This document shows positions 36,129 to 45,374 of a stretch of 64,000 nt of DNA, one piece after another. The notes beneath the pieces were generated by a model, which was not told where the DNA came from, made no database searches, and saw nothing but the letters and a program-made list of their open reading frames with translations. This DNA is from Oceanobacillus sp. CFH 90083 (GTDB taxonomy: Bacteria > Bacillota > Bacilli > Bacillales > Amphibacillaceae). Location of the stretch: NCBI RefSeq assembly GCF_009389585.1, contig NZ_VIYG01000009.1, positions 62,001 to 126,000 on the forward strand. The letters are read 5' to 3'. The translations under genes and the position numbers were made by a program. Numbering within the stretch: position 1 is the stretch's first letter; every line of letters begins with the position of its first letter.

Positions 36129-37496
36129 TTATAGTTTTGTCGAATTTTCAGCAGGTACATGCTGATTTAAGCGGTCTGCCAGACCAATTGGTGTTTTTGT
36201 GCTTGAAGTTCCTTCTAAAAAACTATCTTTAAAATGATACGCACTGGAGCCGTGTTCACTGAAATCCAGCCCGGCTTTTTCTTCTTCGGCAGATACGCGA
36301 ATGGGAGAGATTTTATTTAAGACAAAGGTAAACCCTCCAGCTGTCACAGAAACCCAAATGATGACTGCTAAAATGCCAATTGCTTGAATTCCTAACTGGC
36401 TGAAACCATTTCCATAAAATAGTCCGGTATCTATCGAGAAAAAGCCAATAGCCAATGTTCCCCAGATTCCGCAAACACCATGAACAGCAATAGCTCCAAC
36501 AGGATCATCTACTCGCAATTTTGTGTCGATAAAGCGGATTGCCTCTACCAGTAAAATACCAGACACAAGGCCGACGATTATAGAACCACCTAGTGAAATT
36601 TCTGCTGCTCCAGCTGTAATGCCTACCAAACCACCTAATACACCATTCATTGATAGAGAGGCATCCACTTTTTTAAAGCGTAATTTTGTATAAAAGGAGG
36701 AAGACACTAATGCAGCGGATGTAGATAACAGTGTTGTTCCAATAACATAGGGCACAAGAGAAGGATCAGCAGCTAGTGTGCTTCCGCCATTGAAGCCGAA
36801 CCAGCCTAACCATAGAATAAATACACCAAGTGCTCCTAACGGTAAATTATGCCCTGGAATAACATTAACCTTTGTTTTGTTATATTTTCCAAGCCTTGGT
36901 CCAAGAATAAGGACAACCATCAGAGCTGCGATTGCGCCAGTTAAATGAACAACCGTAGAGCCGGCAAAATCACTGAACCCAAGAGCTGTCAACCAGCCGT
37001 CACCCTGCCAAATCCAATGTCCGACAACTGGATAGATAAATAGTGTCATTGCAATAACGATAAGTATATAGCTTCCTAATTTTATTCGTTCTGCCACAGC
37101 CCCTGACATAATGGTTGCGCATGTAGCAACAAACATTGCCTGAAAGACGAAGAAGCCAATATCTTCCACGCCGCTTAGGAAGAATCCGTTTGTTCCAATG
37201 ATAGACCCGGATGAAGTTCCAAACATAATCGCGTAGCCGGCTACAAAAAATAACATAGCAGCAATACAAATGGTTAAAAAATTTTTCATTAAGATATTTA
37301 ACGTGTTTTTAGTACGGGTAAAACCTGATTCAACCATTGCGAAGCCTGCATGCATAAAGAAAACCAGAAAAGCTCCCATCATAATCCATACGAGGTTAAT
37401 AGATAACTCCAGTGATTCCACTGTTGGTGCAGCTGCATATGCAGGAGTTGCAAATAAAAATGATAAAGTAAATAAGGCAATAGATTTCTTGAACAT
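36129..37496 (-). CDS. amtB: Ammonium transporter AmtB (NrgA)
   Basis: The protein is 455 residues. A cleavable signal peptide (MFKKSIALFTLSFLFATPAYAAAP) is followed by eleven membrane helices of the Amt/Rh family, with FFMHAGFAMVESGFTRTKN near the N-terminus, HLTGAIAALM and AIAVHGVCGIWGT. The tail has an additional ~45-residue cytoplasmic region after KISPIRV. It conducts ammonium and is gated by GlnK. The gene follows glnK by 16 bases on the minus strand. Confidence 0.94.
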   Translation of the reverse strand: MFKKSIALFTLSFLFATPAYAAAPTVESLELSINLVWIMMGAFLVFFMHAGFAMVESGFTRTKNTLNILMKNFLTICIAAMLFFVAGYAIMFGTSSGSIIGTNGFFLSGVEDIGFFVFQAMFVATCATIMSGAVAERIKLGSYILIVIAMTLFIYPVVGHWIWQGDGWLTALGFSDFAGSTVVHLTGAIAALMVVLILGPRLGKYNKTKVNVIPGHNLPLGALGVFILWLGWFGFNGGSTLAADPSLVPYVIGTTLLSTSAALVSSSFYTKLRFKKVDASLSMNGVLGGLVGITAGAAEISLGGSIIVGLVSGILLVEAIRFIDTKLRVDDPVGAIAVHGVCGIWGTLAIGFFSIDTGLFYGNGFSQLGIQAIGILAVIIWVSVTAGGFTFVLNKISPIRVSAEEEKAGLDFSEHGSSAYHFKDSFLEGTSSTKTPIGLADRLNQHVPAENSTKL

Positions 37497-37512
37497 TTGA
37501 TTTCCTCCCCCG

Positions 37513-37854
37513 TTAATAAATTGCTTTTATCCCGCTTTCGCCAGTTCGTATTCGAATAACCTGTTCGATGGAAGATATGAAAATTTTTCCATCGCCAATT
37601 TGATCCGTTTTACATGCGTCAACAATATGCTTGATGATATCATCTACTCGCTCATCCGAAACAACTAATTCAATCTTTAACTTGGAAAGTAAGGTCACTT
37701 TAAATTCAGTGGAGCGGTAAACGCCTACCTTTCCTTTTTGTTTTCCAGTTCCAGCTACCTCCGTAACTGTTAATCCATCAAAGCCGATAGCTGCTAATTT
37801 TTCACGTAAATCTTGAAACTTCTCTGGCCGTATAATTGCTTCAACCTTTTTCAA
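37513..37854 (-). CDS. glnK: Nitrogen regulatory PII protein GlnK (NrgB)
   Basis: The protein is 113 residues. It starts MKKVEAIIRPEKFQDLREKLAAIGFDGLTV, has the T-loop GKQKGKVGVYRSTEF, and ends with the PII signature DGKIFISSIEQVIRIRTGE. It binds AmtB and 2-oxoglutarate/ATP and reports nitrogen status. GAGGGA lies before the ATG. The order glnK-amtB is reversed compared with B. subtilis nrgA-nrgB. Confidence 0.94.
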   Translation of the reverse strand: MKKVEAIIRPEKFQDLREKLAAIGFDGLTVTEVAGTGKQKGKVGVYRSTEFKVTLLSKLKIELVVSDERVDDIIKHIVDACKTDQIGDGKIFISSIEQVIRIRTGESGIKAIY

Positions 37855-37881
37855 TGGATATTCCCTCCTTCATACATTTGA

Positions 37882-37898
37882 TGTTACATAACCTTACA
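37882..37898. promoter_or_regulatory. TnrA/GlnR-type box upstream of glnK
   Basis: TGTTACATAACCTTACA fits TGTNAN7TNACA exactly. It is part of a larger near-perfect palindrome at 37886-37911 (ACATAAC...GTTATGT, one mismatch). The box starts only about 28 bases before the glnK start codon, which would suit repression rather than classical TnrA activation. Confidence 0.7.
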
Positions 37899-37911
37899 TG
37901 TAAAGTTATGT

Positions 37912-38285
37912 TTATTATCATAATGCTGTTTTCAGGGAATTGCAAGTCTTTTTTTAGAAAATTTTGAATGAAACGCTTTCAAGAAATCCATATCTGCGGA
38001 CAGACAAACAATTAAAATTAAGATGCGATTGGATGCGTGTATTTTGTGTTTAGAAAGCACGCAGGTAAATTTATTTTAAAAATATGTTTATTATCAATTG
38101 GTTAAGGGAATCTTAAAAACATGAGAAGTGTTAAGTTAAATTAAATAAATCATTTTCTCACAACCCCTACCTTTTATTAGATATTTAGTGTATAATAAGT
38201 ACATATAAATAGATTAGACTTATTATTATTTAATAAAGTCAGGTAGGATGTTGAAAATATAAAATAGATTGAGGAGTGAAGTTTC
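37912..38285. other. Intergenic region between glnK and spx
   Basis: AT-rich with no ORF. TGAAACGCTTTCA at 37969-37981 looks like a cre site that lacks one central base. A clear spx promoter was not identified, though several TATAAT-like stretches occur around 38190-38220. Confidence 0.35.
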
Positions 38286-38681
38286 ATGGTAACACTTTAT
38301 ACCTCACCAAGCTGTACTTCATGTAGAAAAGCAAAAGCATGGCTGGAAGAGCATAATATTCCTTTTACAGAGCGTAATATCTTTTCTGAACCTTTATCTC
38401 TTGATGAAATTAAAGAAATATTGCGTATGACAGAGGATGGAACAGATGAGATTATTTCTACTAGATCGAAGGTTTTTCAAAAGTTGAATGTAAATATTGA
38501 TCAGCTGCCAATGAAAGATTTATTTAATTTAATTCAGGATAATCCCGGTTTATTGCGTCGTCCTATTATTTTAGATGAAAAACGATTACAGGTTGGGTAT
38601 AACGAAGATGAGATTCGTCGTTTCCTGCCCAGGACCGTTAGAACATTCCAATTACGTGAAGCACAACGGATGGTTAATTAA
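38286..38681 (+). CDS. spx: Global stress regulator Spx
   Basis: The protein is 131 residues, the standard Spx length. The redox switch is CTSCRKAK near residues 10-13, and [17 protein letters not shown] and [24 protein letters not shown] follow. Spx binds the RNA polymerase alpha subunit and reprograms transcription under disulfide stress, and is degraded by ClpXP with the help of SpxH (present at 43974-44837). GAGGAGTGA lies before the ATG. In B. subtilis spx is downstream of yjbC; here they are separated by glnK-amtB. Confidence 0.97.
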   Translation: MVTLYTSPSCTSCRKAKAWLEEHNIPFTERNIFSEPLSLDEIKEILRMTEDGTDEIISTRSKVFQKLNVNIDQLPMKDLFNLIQDNPGLLRRPIILDEKRLQVGYNEDEIRRFLPRTVRTFQLREAQRMVN

Positions 38682-38697
38682 TAAAAATAAGCTTAGT

Positions 38698-38724
38698 AAA
38701 GGTGCAGATGCTCTCTGCGCCTTT
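38698..38724 (+). terminator. Terminator after spx
   Basis: An 11-bp stem (38698-38708 with 38714-38724, one wobble) ends in T residues. Confidence 0.82.
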
Positions 38725-39087
38725 CTTTTATGGTAAAAAGTGAAAATAAGCTCTGATAAATGACAAAACACTTGAAATGCGTTAGAATAACTAACTAAAT
38801 AAAATGTATAAATACATTCGTATTTGACTGAGAGTAATCAAAGGAGTCACCTTTATTTTTTCAGAAAATTGATGAGAACTAGGCATATTCATTTCTTGGA
38901 GATTGTATTTTTGCATACAATGTAATCAAGCGAAACTTGATAAATAAGGTTCATGATTAGGATGATACTGATTTGGGTACATCTAAATATATAGATATTG
39001 ATTATATGCTGTCGGCTCAAGCTCATGCATTGTGCAGAATAAATGTGCAGAAGATCATTCTATCTTAATGAGAAGGGGGAGCTTACA
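38725..39087. other. Intergenic region between spx and mecA
   Basis: No ORF or repeat-family match. AAAGG (38839-38843) and CCTTT (38849-38853) form a small hairpin followed by ATTTTTT, a possible minor terminator. The mecA promoter was not identified with confidence. Confidence 0.35.
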
Positions 39088-39777
39088 ATGGAGATAGAAA
39101 GAATTAATGAAAATACGATTAAATTTTATATTTCTTATGTTGATATAGAGGAATTAGGCTTTGAAAAAGAAGAAATCTGGTACAATCGAGAAAGAAGTGA
39201 GCAATTATTTTGGCAGATGATGGATGAAGTCAATTATCGTGAAGACTTTAATCCGGAAGGTCCGCTTTGGATACAGGTTCAAGCAATGGAAAAAGGTTTG
39301 GAAATTGTTGTTACGAAAGCGAAGGTCTCCAAAAACGGCGAGCATTTGGAACTGGAAACCGAGGATGGAAATATTGATTTGCCAGTAGATGAACAGCTTG
39401 AAAATATTTTAGATGAGAAATTTGGAGACGATAAAAAGGATAGCGAAGATGAAAAGGCTGAACTGATGGAAGAGAATTTGTGGATTATCGTGGAGTTTGA
39501 TGAATTTGAAAATCTCATTCAGCTTAGTCATCAACTGCATGATCTGGATGATTTTGGAGAAGAGACTTTATATTCTTATAAAGGTAATTACTATTTATAT
39601 ATGGAATTCTCCTACGATGTATTAGATGAACATCGTCAGGAAGATGTTATCAGTCAAGTGTTGGAATATGCATCTGATTCGTCGATTTCCGTTCATTTGC
39701 TGGAAGAGTATGGAAAGAAAATTATGGAAGTCGATACGTTTAAACAAGTTCGTAAATATTTTCCAAAAGATGTTTAA
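39088..39777 (+). CDS. mecA: ClpC adaptor protein MecA
   Basis: The protein is 229 residues. The N-terminal substrate-binding domain is MEIERINENTIKFYISYVDIEELGF. A Glu/Asp-rich linker follows (EDGNIDLPVDEQLE to EDEKAEL), then the C-terminal ClpC-binding domain from about residue 130 (NLWIIVEFDEFENLIQLSHQL). It delivers ComK and other substrates to ClpCP. I chose the start at 39088 for its GGGGGAG ribosome site. It precedes coiA, as in B. subtilis. Confidence 0.94.
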   Translation: MEIERINENTIKFYISYVDIEELGFEKEEIWYNRERSEQLFWQMMDEVNYREDFNPEGPLWIQVQAMEKGLEIVVTKAKVSKNGEHLELETEDGNIDLPVDEQLENILDEKFGDDKKDSEDEKAELMEENLWIIVEFDEFENLIQLSHQLHDLDDFGEETLYSYKGNYYLYMEFSYDVLDEHRQEDVISQVLEYASDSSISVHLLEEYGKKIMEVDTFKQVRKYFPKDV

Positions 39778-39780
39778 CAT

Positions 39781-39823
39781 AAAACCTACAAGAAATCCTG
39801 TGATACGATTTGTTGTAGGTTTT
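39781..39823 (+). terminator. Terminator after mecA
   Basis: AAAACCTACAA (39781-39791) pairs perfectly with TTGTAGGTTTT (39813-39823), and TT follows. Confidence 0.85.
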
Positions 39824-39980
39824 TTGCATGTTTTAAAAGGGGAAATATAACAAATACAATGTATTAACTGAGCGAGTATTCCGTCCGAATGAAAAGCCCC
39901 CGATGTATGAAGTTTCACTTTATTTTTTGCAGGAAAAGACAGAATGGTGTCGAAATATATAGTATGGGAGGTGATAAAGG

Positions 39981-41156
39981 GTGCAGTGTGCTGTGAGTAA
40001 AGCAGGGGAATCTGTTTTCCTGTTTCGTCATTCACAAGAACAGATTGCGGGCTGGAAACAGAATAAAGATCTATTTTACTGTCCGGCTTGTAAGGAGAGA
40101 GTAATTATCCGGTCTGGTGATAGAGTAATACCACATTTTGCACATTTACCGCATACAGAGTGCTTCCTTTCAGCGGGCGGAGAAGGGGCCTATCATGAAA
40201 GGGGAAAGCTGCAATTATTTAAGTGGTTATCACACTTTAATATGCAAACAGAATTAGAGGTGTATTTTCCTGAAATTTTACAAAGAGCTGATATTTTTAT
40301 CCGGATTGGACAAAAGAAGCTCGCTATCGAATTTCAATGCGCCAGAATATCACAAGAAGAGATCTTTCGCCGTACACAAGGCTACAAATCTTTAGGGATA
40401 GATTCGATTTGGATTCTGGGAGCAAAATATTTAAAACAAAAGGGGCCTTATACTTTTCAAACGAACCATTTTTTAGATACATTTATTTGTTCTTCTCCGC
40501 GAAAGGACTATCCACAACTGTTCTTCTATGATCCCTTTCTATCAGAAATGGCCATTCTTCATCATTTATATCCGCTTCAAGCTTCAAAGGTTTTTGCCAA
40601 ACAATTGGTATATCCACTTTCTAAATTGCATTTCAAGCATCTCTTTCAAAAAGAAAAAGTCCCCAGCAGCTTTTCGGAAATTTGGTTAAAAGAAGTGCAT
40701 CGTCTTCGTAATAAGGTAGAAGGCTCTTATGGAACAATATATAAATTACGGAGATGGCTGTATCAAAAAGGTTATTTGTTCCAACACTTGCCAAGCATCT
40801 GCTTTTTACCGATTCCTTATCAGGCTGCAGTTTCTATCCCTTTTTATAAATGGCAAACAGAGCTGTATGTCTCTTGTTTAGCTAATTTAAAAACAGGCGA
40901 CAGAATAGATATTGCCCAATTAAAGAAAATGCTCGATTCCTTTTATAGCAAGAGCACTATGGATTTTTCTGCCGGATTGGATATTTATCTCCTGCTGCTC
41001 CATCAATCGGGTTATATTGAGATACAATCCACTTCTATTCTCCGAACCAATCAGGAAATCATTTACTACCCTTCCCAGGAACAAGCATTCCTGGGAGATC
41101 AATCTTTTTTCAATCAATTTTTTACAGTAAAAAAAGCAAAATACGAGCATGAATAA
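39981..41156 (+). CDS. coiA: Competence protein CoiA
   Basis: The protein is 391 residues. The N-terminus has a zinc-ribbon-like segment FYCPACKERVIIRSG with HFAHLPHTEC. A nuclease-like core follows, with GGEGAYHERGKLQLFKWL and RADIFIRIGQKKLAIEFQCARIS, where D and E-x-Q resemble a restriction-endonuclease fold. CoiA works with RecA and DNA uptake during transformation. It starts with GTG at 39981, 9 bases after GGAGG. Together with med it suggests a functional or ancestral competence pathway. Confidence 0.9.
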   Translation: MQCAVSKAGESVFLFRHSQEQIAGWKQNKDLFYCPACKERVIIRSGDRVIPHFAHLPHTECFLSAGGEGAYHERGKLQLFKWLSHFNMQTELEVYFPEILQRADIFIRIGQKKLAIEFQCARISQEEIFRRTQGYKSLGIDSIWILGAKYLKQKGPYTFQTNHFLDTFICSSPRKDYPQLFFYDPFLSEMAILHHLYPLQASKVFAKQLVYPLSKLHFKHLFQKEKVPSSFSEIWLKEVHRLRNKVEGSYGTIYKLRRWLYQKGYLFQHLPSICFLPIPYQAAVSIPFYKWQTELYVSCLANLKTGDRIDIAQLKKMLDSFYSKSTMDFSAGLDIYLLLLHQSGYIEIQSTSILRTNQEIIYYPSQEQAFLGDQSFFNQFFTVKKAKYEHE

Positions 41157-41268
41157 CCCTTATTTCGTTATACTAATTAAGAAGCATAAAAACAGTATGT
41201 CTTTAATACATTTACACCGGAAGAGTTAGAAAGTACTGTTGATTTGTAAAAAGGGAGGCAATAACCGT

Positions 41269-43080
41269 ATGGCAAAAGCAACAAAGCAATTACCAAAGCG
41301 TGACGAGATACCTGAAGAATTAACCTGGCGTTTAGAGGATATTTTTGAGACGGATGACAAGTGGAAGGAAGAATTTCAAAGCTTAAAAAATGATATTTCA
41401 AAATTGGCAGCGTACAAAGGTAAACTGGGCAATTCCTCTGATACTTTACTGGAAGCGTTACAACTGCAAGATAAATTATCAGAACGTCTTGGTAAGCTGT
41501 ATGTCTATGGACATTTGCGTACCGATCAGGATACGACGAATTCCTTTTACCAAGGGTTAAATGCACAAGCAGAAAATCTGCTGACTGCTGCGTCCAGTCA
41601 GTTTAGCTTCCTTGTACCGGAGATTTTGGAAATCCCAGAAGAACAGCTTCAGCAATTTATAGCAGAAAATAAAGAGCTTCAGATGTATAAAAAAGTTTTA
41701 GATGATATTAACCGCAGTCGCCCTCATGTACTGAGCGAAAAGGAAGAGGTTTTGCTTGCAGAGGCAGATGAGCCGATCGGAGCTATTTCACAAACATTCA
41801 GCATGCTGAATAATGCGGATTTAACTTTTCCATCCATTACAAATGAAGATGGAGAAGAAGTAGAGCTGACGCATGGCAGATATTCTACTTTTTTAGAATC
41901 ATCAGACCGTAACGTACGGAAGCAGGCTTTTAATGCGATGTATGATACGTATGGATCATTTAAAAATACATTTGCCTCCACATTAAGCGGGGAAATAAAA
42001 TCACATAATTTTAATGCAAAAGTTCGGAATTATGAAAGTGCCCGTCAGGCAGCCTTAGATAATAATCATATTCCTGAAGAAGTATATGATAATCTAGTTG
42101 AGGCAGTAAATGAAAAATTATCCTTATTGCACCGCTATGCAAAATTAAGAAAGAAAATCTTAGGTGTAGATGAACTGCATATGTATGATTTATATACGCC
42201 GCTTGTAAAGGATGTAAAGATGCCTGTTACTTACGACGAAGCGAAAAGATATGTTTTGGAAGGTTTGAAGCCTTTAGGTGATGACTATGCAGGGATTTTA
42301 GAAGAAGCATTCGATAAGCGCTGGATTGATGTAGAGGAAAACAAAGGAAAGAGAAGCGGTGCCTATTCATCCGGAACTTATGGAACAAATCCATACATTT
42401 TGCTGAACTGGCAGGACGATGTCAACAATACATTTACGCTGGCGCATGAGCTTGGTCATTCTGTACACAGCTACTATTCCAGAAAATATCAGCCATTCCG
42501 CTATGGAAATTATTCTATTTTCGTGGCAGAAGTTGCTTCAACGACAAATGAAGCCTTATTAAATGATTATTTATTAAAGCATCTTGATGATGAAAAAGAA
42601 AAGCTTTATATTTTAAATCACTTTTTAGAAGGCTTCCGTGGTACAGTATTCCGTCAAACGATGTTTGCGGAATTCGAGCATGAAATTCATGTATTGGCTC
42701 AAAATGGGGAAGCATTAACGGCAGATAAGCTGACAGAAGTCTATTATGATCTAAACAAAAAATATTATGGTGAAGATGTTGTCAGTGATGAAAAAATTGG
42801 TTTGGAATGGGCCCGGATCCCTCACTTTTACATGAATTATTATGTATATCAATATGCTACCGGCTATTCTGCAGCAACAGCATTATCAAAACAAATTTTA
42901 GATGGAGAAGAAGGGGCTGTAGAGCGATATGTCGGTTTCTTGAAATCAGGCAGCAGTGAGGACCCTATCGATGTATTGAAAAAAGCTGGCGTAGATATGA
43001 CACAAAAACAAGCCATTTTAGATGCATTGGATGTTTTTGAAGAAAAATTGACAGAGATGGAACAACTGCTAGAAAAGTAA
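41269..43080 (+). CDS. pepF: Oligoendopeptidase F (M3B metallopeptidase)
   Basis: The protein is 603 residues. The zinc-binding HELGH lies at residues 393-397 in FTLAHELGHSVHSYYS, and NPYILLNWQDD and EVASTTNEALLNDYLL fit M3B peptidases. It cleaves short peptides in the cytoplasm. In B. subtilis the yjbG homologue lies downstream of yjbF(coiA), as here. I chose the ATG at 41269 because GGGAGG lies 10 bases upstream. A perfect hairpin follows. Confidence 0.94.
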   Translation: MAKATKQLPKRDEIPEELTWRLEDIFETDDKWKEEFQSLKNDISKLAAYKGKLGNSSDTLLEALQLQDKLSERLGKLYVYGHLRTDQDTTNSFYQGLNAQAENLLTAASSQFSFLVPEILEIPEEQLQQFIAENKELQMYKKVLDDINRSRPHVLSEKEEVLLAEADEPIGAISQTFSMLNNADLTFPSITNEDGEEVELTHGRYSTFLESSDRNVRKQAFNAMYDTYGSFKNTFASTLSGEIKSHNFNAKVRNYESARQAALDNNHIPEEVYDNLVEAVNEKLSLLHRYAKLRKKILGVDELHMYDLYTPLVKDVKMPVTYDEAKRYVLEGLKPLGDDYAGILEEAFDKRWIDVEENKGKRSGAYSSGTYGTNPYILLNWQDDVNNTFTLAHELGHSVHSYYSRKYQPFRYGNYSIFVAEVASTTNEALLNDYLLKHLDDEKEKLYILNHFLEGFRGTVFRQTMFAEFEHEIHVLAQNGEALTADKLTEVYYDLNKKYYGEDVVSDEKIGLEWARIPHFYMNYYVYQYATGYSAATALSKQILDGEEGAVERYVGFLKSGSSEDPIDVLKKAGVDMTQKQAILDALDVFEEKLTEMEQLLEK

Positions 43081-43086
43081 ATATAA

Positions 43087-43116
43087 AAAACGGCCAGGCA
43101 CCTGCCTGGCCGTTTT
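43087..43116 (+). terminator. Terminator after pepF
   Basis: A 14-bp perfect stem (43087-43100 with 43103-43116) is GC-rich in the centre and ends in TTTT. Confidence 0.9.
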
Positions 43117-43126
43117 CATTGTGTTT

Positions 43127-43306
43127 TTAACGCCGGAATCCTTTTGTTCCTTGATAAGCAATGGAAGAAAGCATGCAGTAGATGGATGCGAGTAATAAGG
43201 GGAGTGTTATATAGACAGGTATCATGTTCATAAATCCTAATAAATTGAAGAAAAAGGCGAGAATAACCAGTAGCACGAATAGGAGAGGGAAATAATTACG
43301 CCGCAT
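43127..43306 (-). CDS. Small two-helix membrane protein, unknown
   Basis: The 59-residue product starts MRRNYFPLLFVLLVILAFFF and has two hydrophobic helices with a short NMIP turn, ending QGTKGFRR. AAGGAGGAG lies 8 bases before the ATG, one of the best ribosome sites in the window. It runs toward the pepF terminator. I do not recognise the family. Confidence 0.7.
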   Translation of the reverse strand: MRRNYFPLLFVLLVILAFFFNLLGFMNMIPVYITLPLLLASIYCMLSSIAYQGTKGFRR

Positions 43307-43733
43307 AGGTTGAACTCCTCCTTTATGATAAAAATGATTTGTACTGTATTATATGTCCGAGTTGTTTCTTCTAGAAGGGGGAGTTCAAAATCCGAATAAA
43401 AAGATTTATCGGATCCCATCATATTGTTACGTACTGCAAAGGGTGAGCAGTCATAATGGTTTTCGGTTAGCCGGGTAATCGTCAGCGCAGCCCTGACACA
43501 TTTCATGAGAGATGTGTAATGCAGACTTTTAACCGCCAGGAAAGCTCCTGATGATTAAAATTTCGTTGTATAAATAAAACTAGAAGTGACTATTTTGTGA
43601 AAAAATGCACATAGTTGTTGAAAACTTGAAAATAACTTGATAAAATATAGTTGTAAGTTGATTACAAACAAATACCCCTTTTGTTTGATCATGAAACTTT
43701 CTCCCATCCCCCTTTGTAATTATACAAAGTCGG
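43307..43733. other. Intergenic region with a degenerate family 1 copy
   Basis: A segment at about 43436-43500 (GGTTTTCGGTTAGCCGGGTAATCG) resembles the core of repeat family 1 but lacks the 3' hairpin. The rest shows no gene. Confidence 0.4.
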
Positions 43734-43769
43734 AAAAAAAGATACACGCTGCCCCGTGTATCTTTTTTT
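43734..43769. terminator. Strong hairpin downstream of spxH
   Basis: AAAAAAAGATACAC (43734-43747) pairs with GTGTATCTTTTTTT (43756-43769). It is about 205 bases downstream of spxH on the minus strand and has T-runs on both strands. Confidence 0.8.
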
Positions 43770-43973
43770 GCTTTATATTTTGCATTTTCAAGAGAGATTA
43801 AGTGAAGCATCGTTCGGTGGGTATTCTTTTCAACCTGCTGGAGTGCAGGCAAAAACCGGTTAAGTTCCTTGTTGGCTGAATGACCCGTACTTAGAAATTT
43901 CATTTTTTCATTTTTGAAGCGGGAGTCTTACAGTCAATTACACTGTGATAAAACGATAAGGAAATGATTTGTT

Positions 43974-44837
43974 TTATACCGTACCGAGATACCTCCAATA
44001 AGACTCATTTTTTTCTGTTACTTTTTCAACGATTTGCTGGAATTGAAGTTTTTTAAGTTCTTTTTCCGTTTTATCGATGGACCAATCATAGATAACAGAC
44101 AATTCCTTTGTGCCTACAGTCTGCTGTAGCTGTAAATAATCAATTAAAGATGGTTTTACAGATGGAATTGGTGTACGCTGTAAAATTTCTTTTAATACAA
44201 ACTCATAGATATCATACGGGTGAAGCCCGGAAAGCTTCACACCCTCGTCCTCTACTTCCTGGTTAAATAAAACAATAGTAGGTGTATAATCAACTTCCAT
44301 TTCACAAGCAAGTCTTAAATCACATTGCAGTGCACGTTTGGCGGTATCAGAAAATAAATCTTTTTGAAATTCTTCCACATCTAAAGCTGCCTCAAATGCA
44401 CAATCTAACAGGACATCCTCATTGCAGATGTTTTGTTTATCAAAAAACAAAGTCTCCTGAATTTTTCGGATAAATTGCTTGGCAGCTTTTTTTCCTTGTA
44501 ATTCAGCAGCTTTAATGGCCAGAGCAGGAACCCAGGGATAGTCAAGGTCTTCATGGTCATTAGGAAAACAAACCCCGCCTGGCTGTTTTTTCTGTTTTCT
44601 TTTATTTAACCCATTTGGATTTAATGCAGTCAGCTGTCCGCTGATTACATGCTTAATCGTAAAAAAACGGCCATATTCAACATATAATTTTTTTAGATAA
44701 GGTTCTAATGCCCAGCATTCAGAACATAATGGATCAATAAAAACATACATTTCAATAGGCTTTTGGACGTATTTCATGTAGTTAAAAGAAGAATCTATTT
44801 GATTAGAAGATGAAAGTTCTAGTTGATTCCCATTCAT
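43974..44837 (-). CDS. spxH: ClpXP adaptor SpxH (YjbH)
   Basis: The protein is 287 residues with a DsbA-like thioredoxin domain: [19 protein letters not shown] contains the CSEC motif, with [11 protein letters not shown] near the cis-proline. A C-terminal helical region follows. It binds Spx and promotes its degradation by ClpXP, so it is functionally tied to the spx gene at 38286. AAGGAG lies before the ATG. It lies 15 bases after yjbI in one operon. Confidence 0.9.
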   Translation of the reverse strand: MNGNQLELSSSNQIDSSFNYMKYVQKPIEMYVFIDPLCSECWALEPYLKKLYVEYGRFFTIKHVISGQLTALNPNGLNKRKQKKQPGGVCFPNDHEDLDYPWVPALAIKAAELQGKKAAKQFIRKIQETLFFDKQNICNEDVLLDCAFEAALDVEEFQKDLFSDTAKRALQCDLRLACEMEVDYTPTIVLFNQEVEDEGVKLSGLHPYDIYEFVLKEILQRTPIPSVKPSLIDYLQLQQTVGTKELSVIYDWSIDKTEKELKKLQFQQIVEKVTEKNESYWRYLGTV

Positions 44838-44852
44838 TTTGAATGCTCCTTT

Positions 44853-45242
44853 CTAAGATTCTGGGGTATTCATCATATGATTTGCAGTCAATGTCATTCG
44901 CTCAATCATTTCTGTATAATAGGGTTCTTCTACTTGATTTTCTATTAATGCTTTGTCCATACAAGCTAACCATGCATCTCTAGCACTTGGTGTTATTGGG
45001 AAGGGAAGATGTCTTCTTCTTAACATAGGGTGCCCGCGTTCTGCTTCGTACAGTCTTGGACCGCCAAAAAACTGCGTTAGAAATAGTGTCTGTTTATGCA
45101 TTGTTTCTGTTAAATCATCCGGGAATAGCGGTATTAAGACAGGGTGCTCTTTTACATAGCCATAGAATGTTTCCACAATCTGTTCTATCTTTTCATAACC
45201 GCCAATTCCACTATATACTGTTTCTGTATTATTCTGTTTCAT
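44853..45242 (-). CDS. yjbI: Truncated hemoglobin YjbI
   Basis: The protein is 129 residues of the group II (trHbO) truncated hemoglobins. It has YSGIGGYEKIEQIVETFYGYV, the YEAERGHPMLRRRHLPFPI segment with the proximal histidine, and DAWLACMDKAL. Members bind oxygen or handle peroxide; in other Bacilli it lies with spxH and may link to thiol stress. GGAGCA lies before the ATG. It is the first gene of the yjbI-spxH pair. Confidence 0.92.
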   Translation of the reverse strand: MKQNNTETVYSGIGGYEKIEQIVETFYGYVKEHPVLIPLFPDDLTETMHKQTLFLTQFFGGPRLYEAERGHPMLRRRHLPFPITPSARDAWLACMDKALIENQVEEPYYTEMIERMTLTANHMMNTPES

Positions 45243-45374
45243 ATCAACTGCTCCTTGTACTAGTATTGTAGCAATATAGGGTCACTTCATCAAATAATCT
45301 GTACCGTAACAGAAGCAGGGTGCTCCGTTTGTTATTACAAATTTAAAATAAATTTACAAAGCAACTAAATTCTA

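Noticed and set aside
37969-37981. TGAAACGCTTTCA as a cre site upstream of glnK or spx
   Set aside because: It is symmetrical but one base shorter than the cre consensus, which requires 14 positions with a central CG. Binding by CcpA is therefore doubtful.
43580-43903. 107-codon minus-strand ORF downstream of spxH
   Set aside because: No ribosome site, passes through a strong terminator hairpin, and the protein is compositionally irregular.
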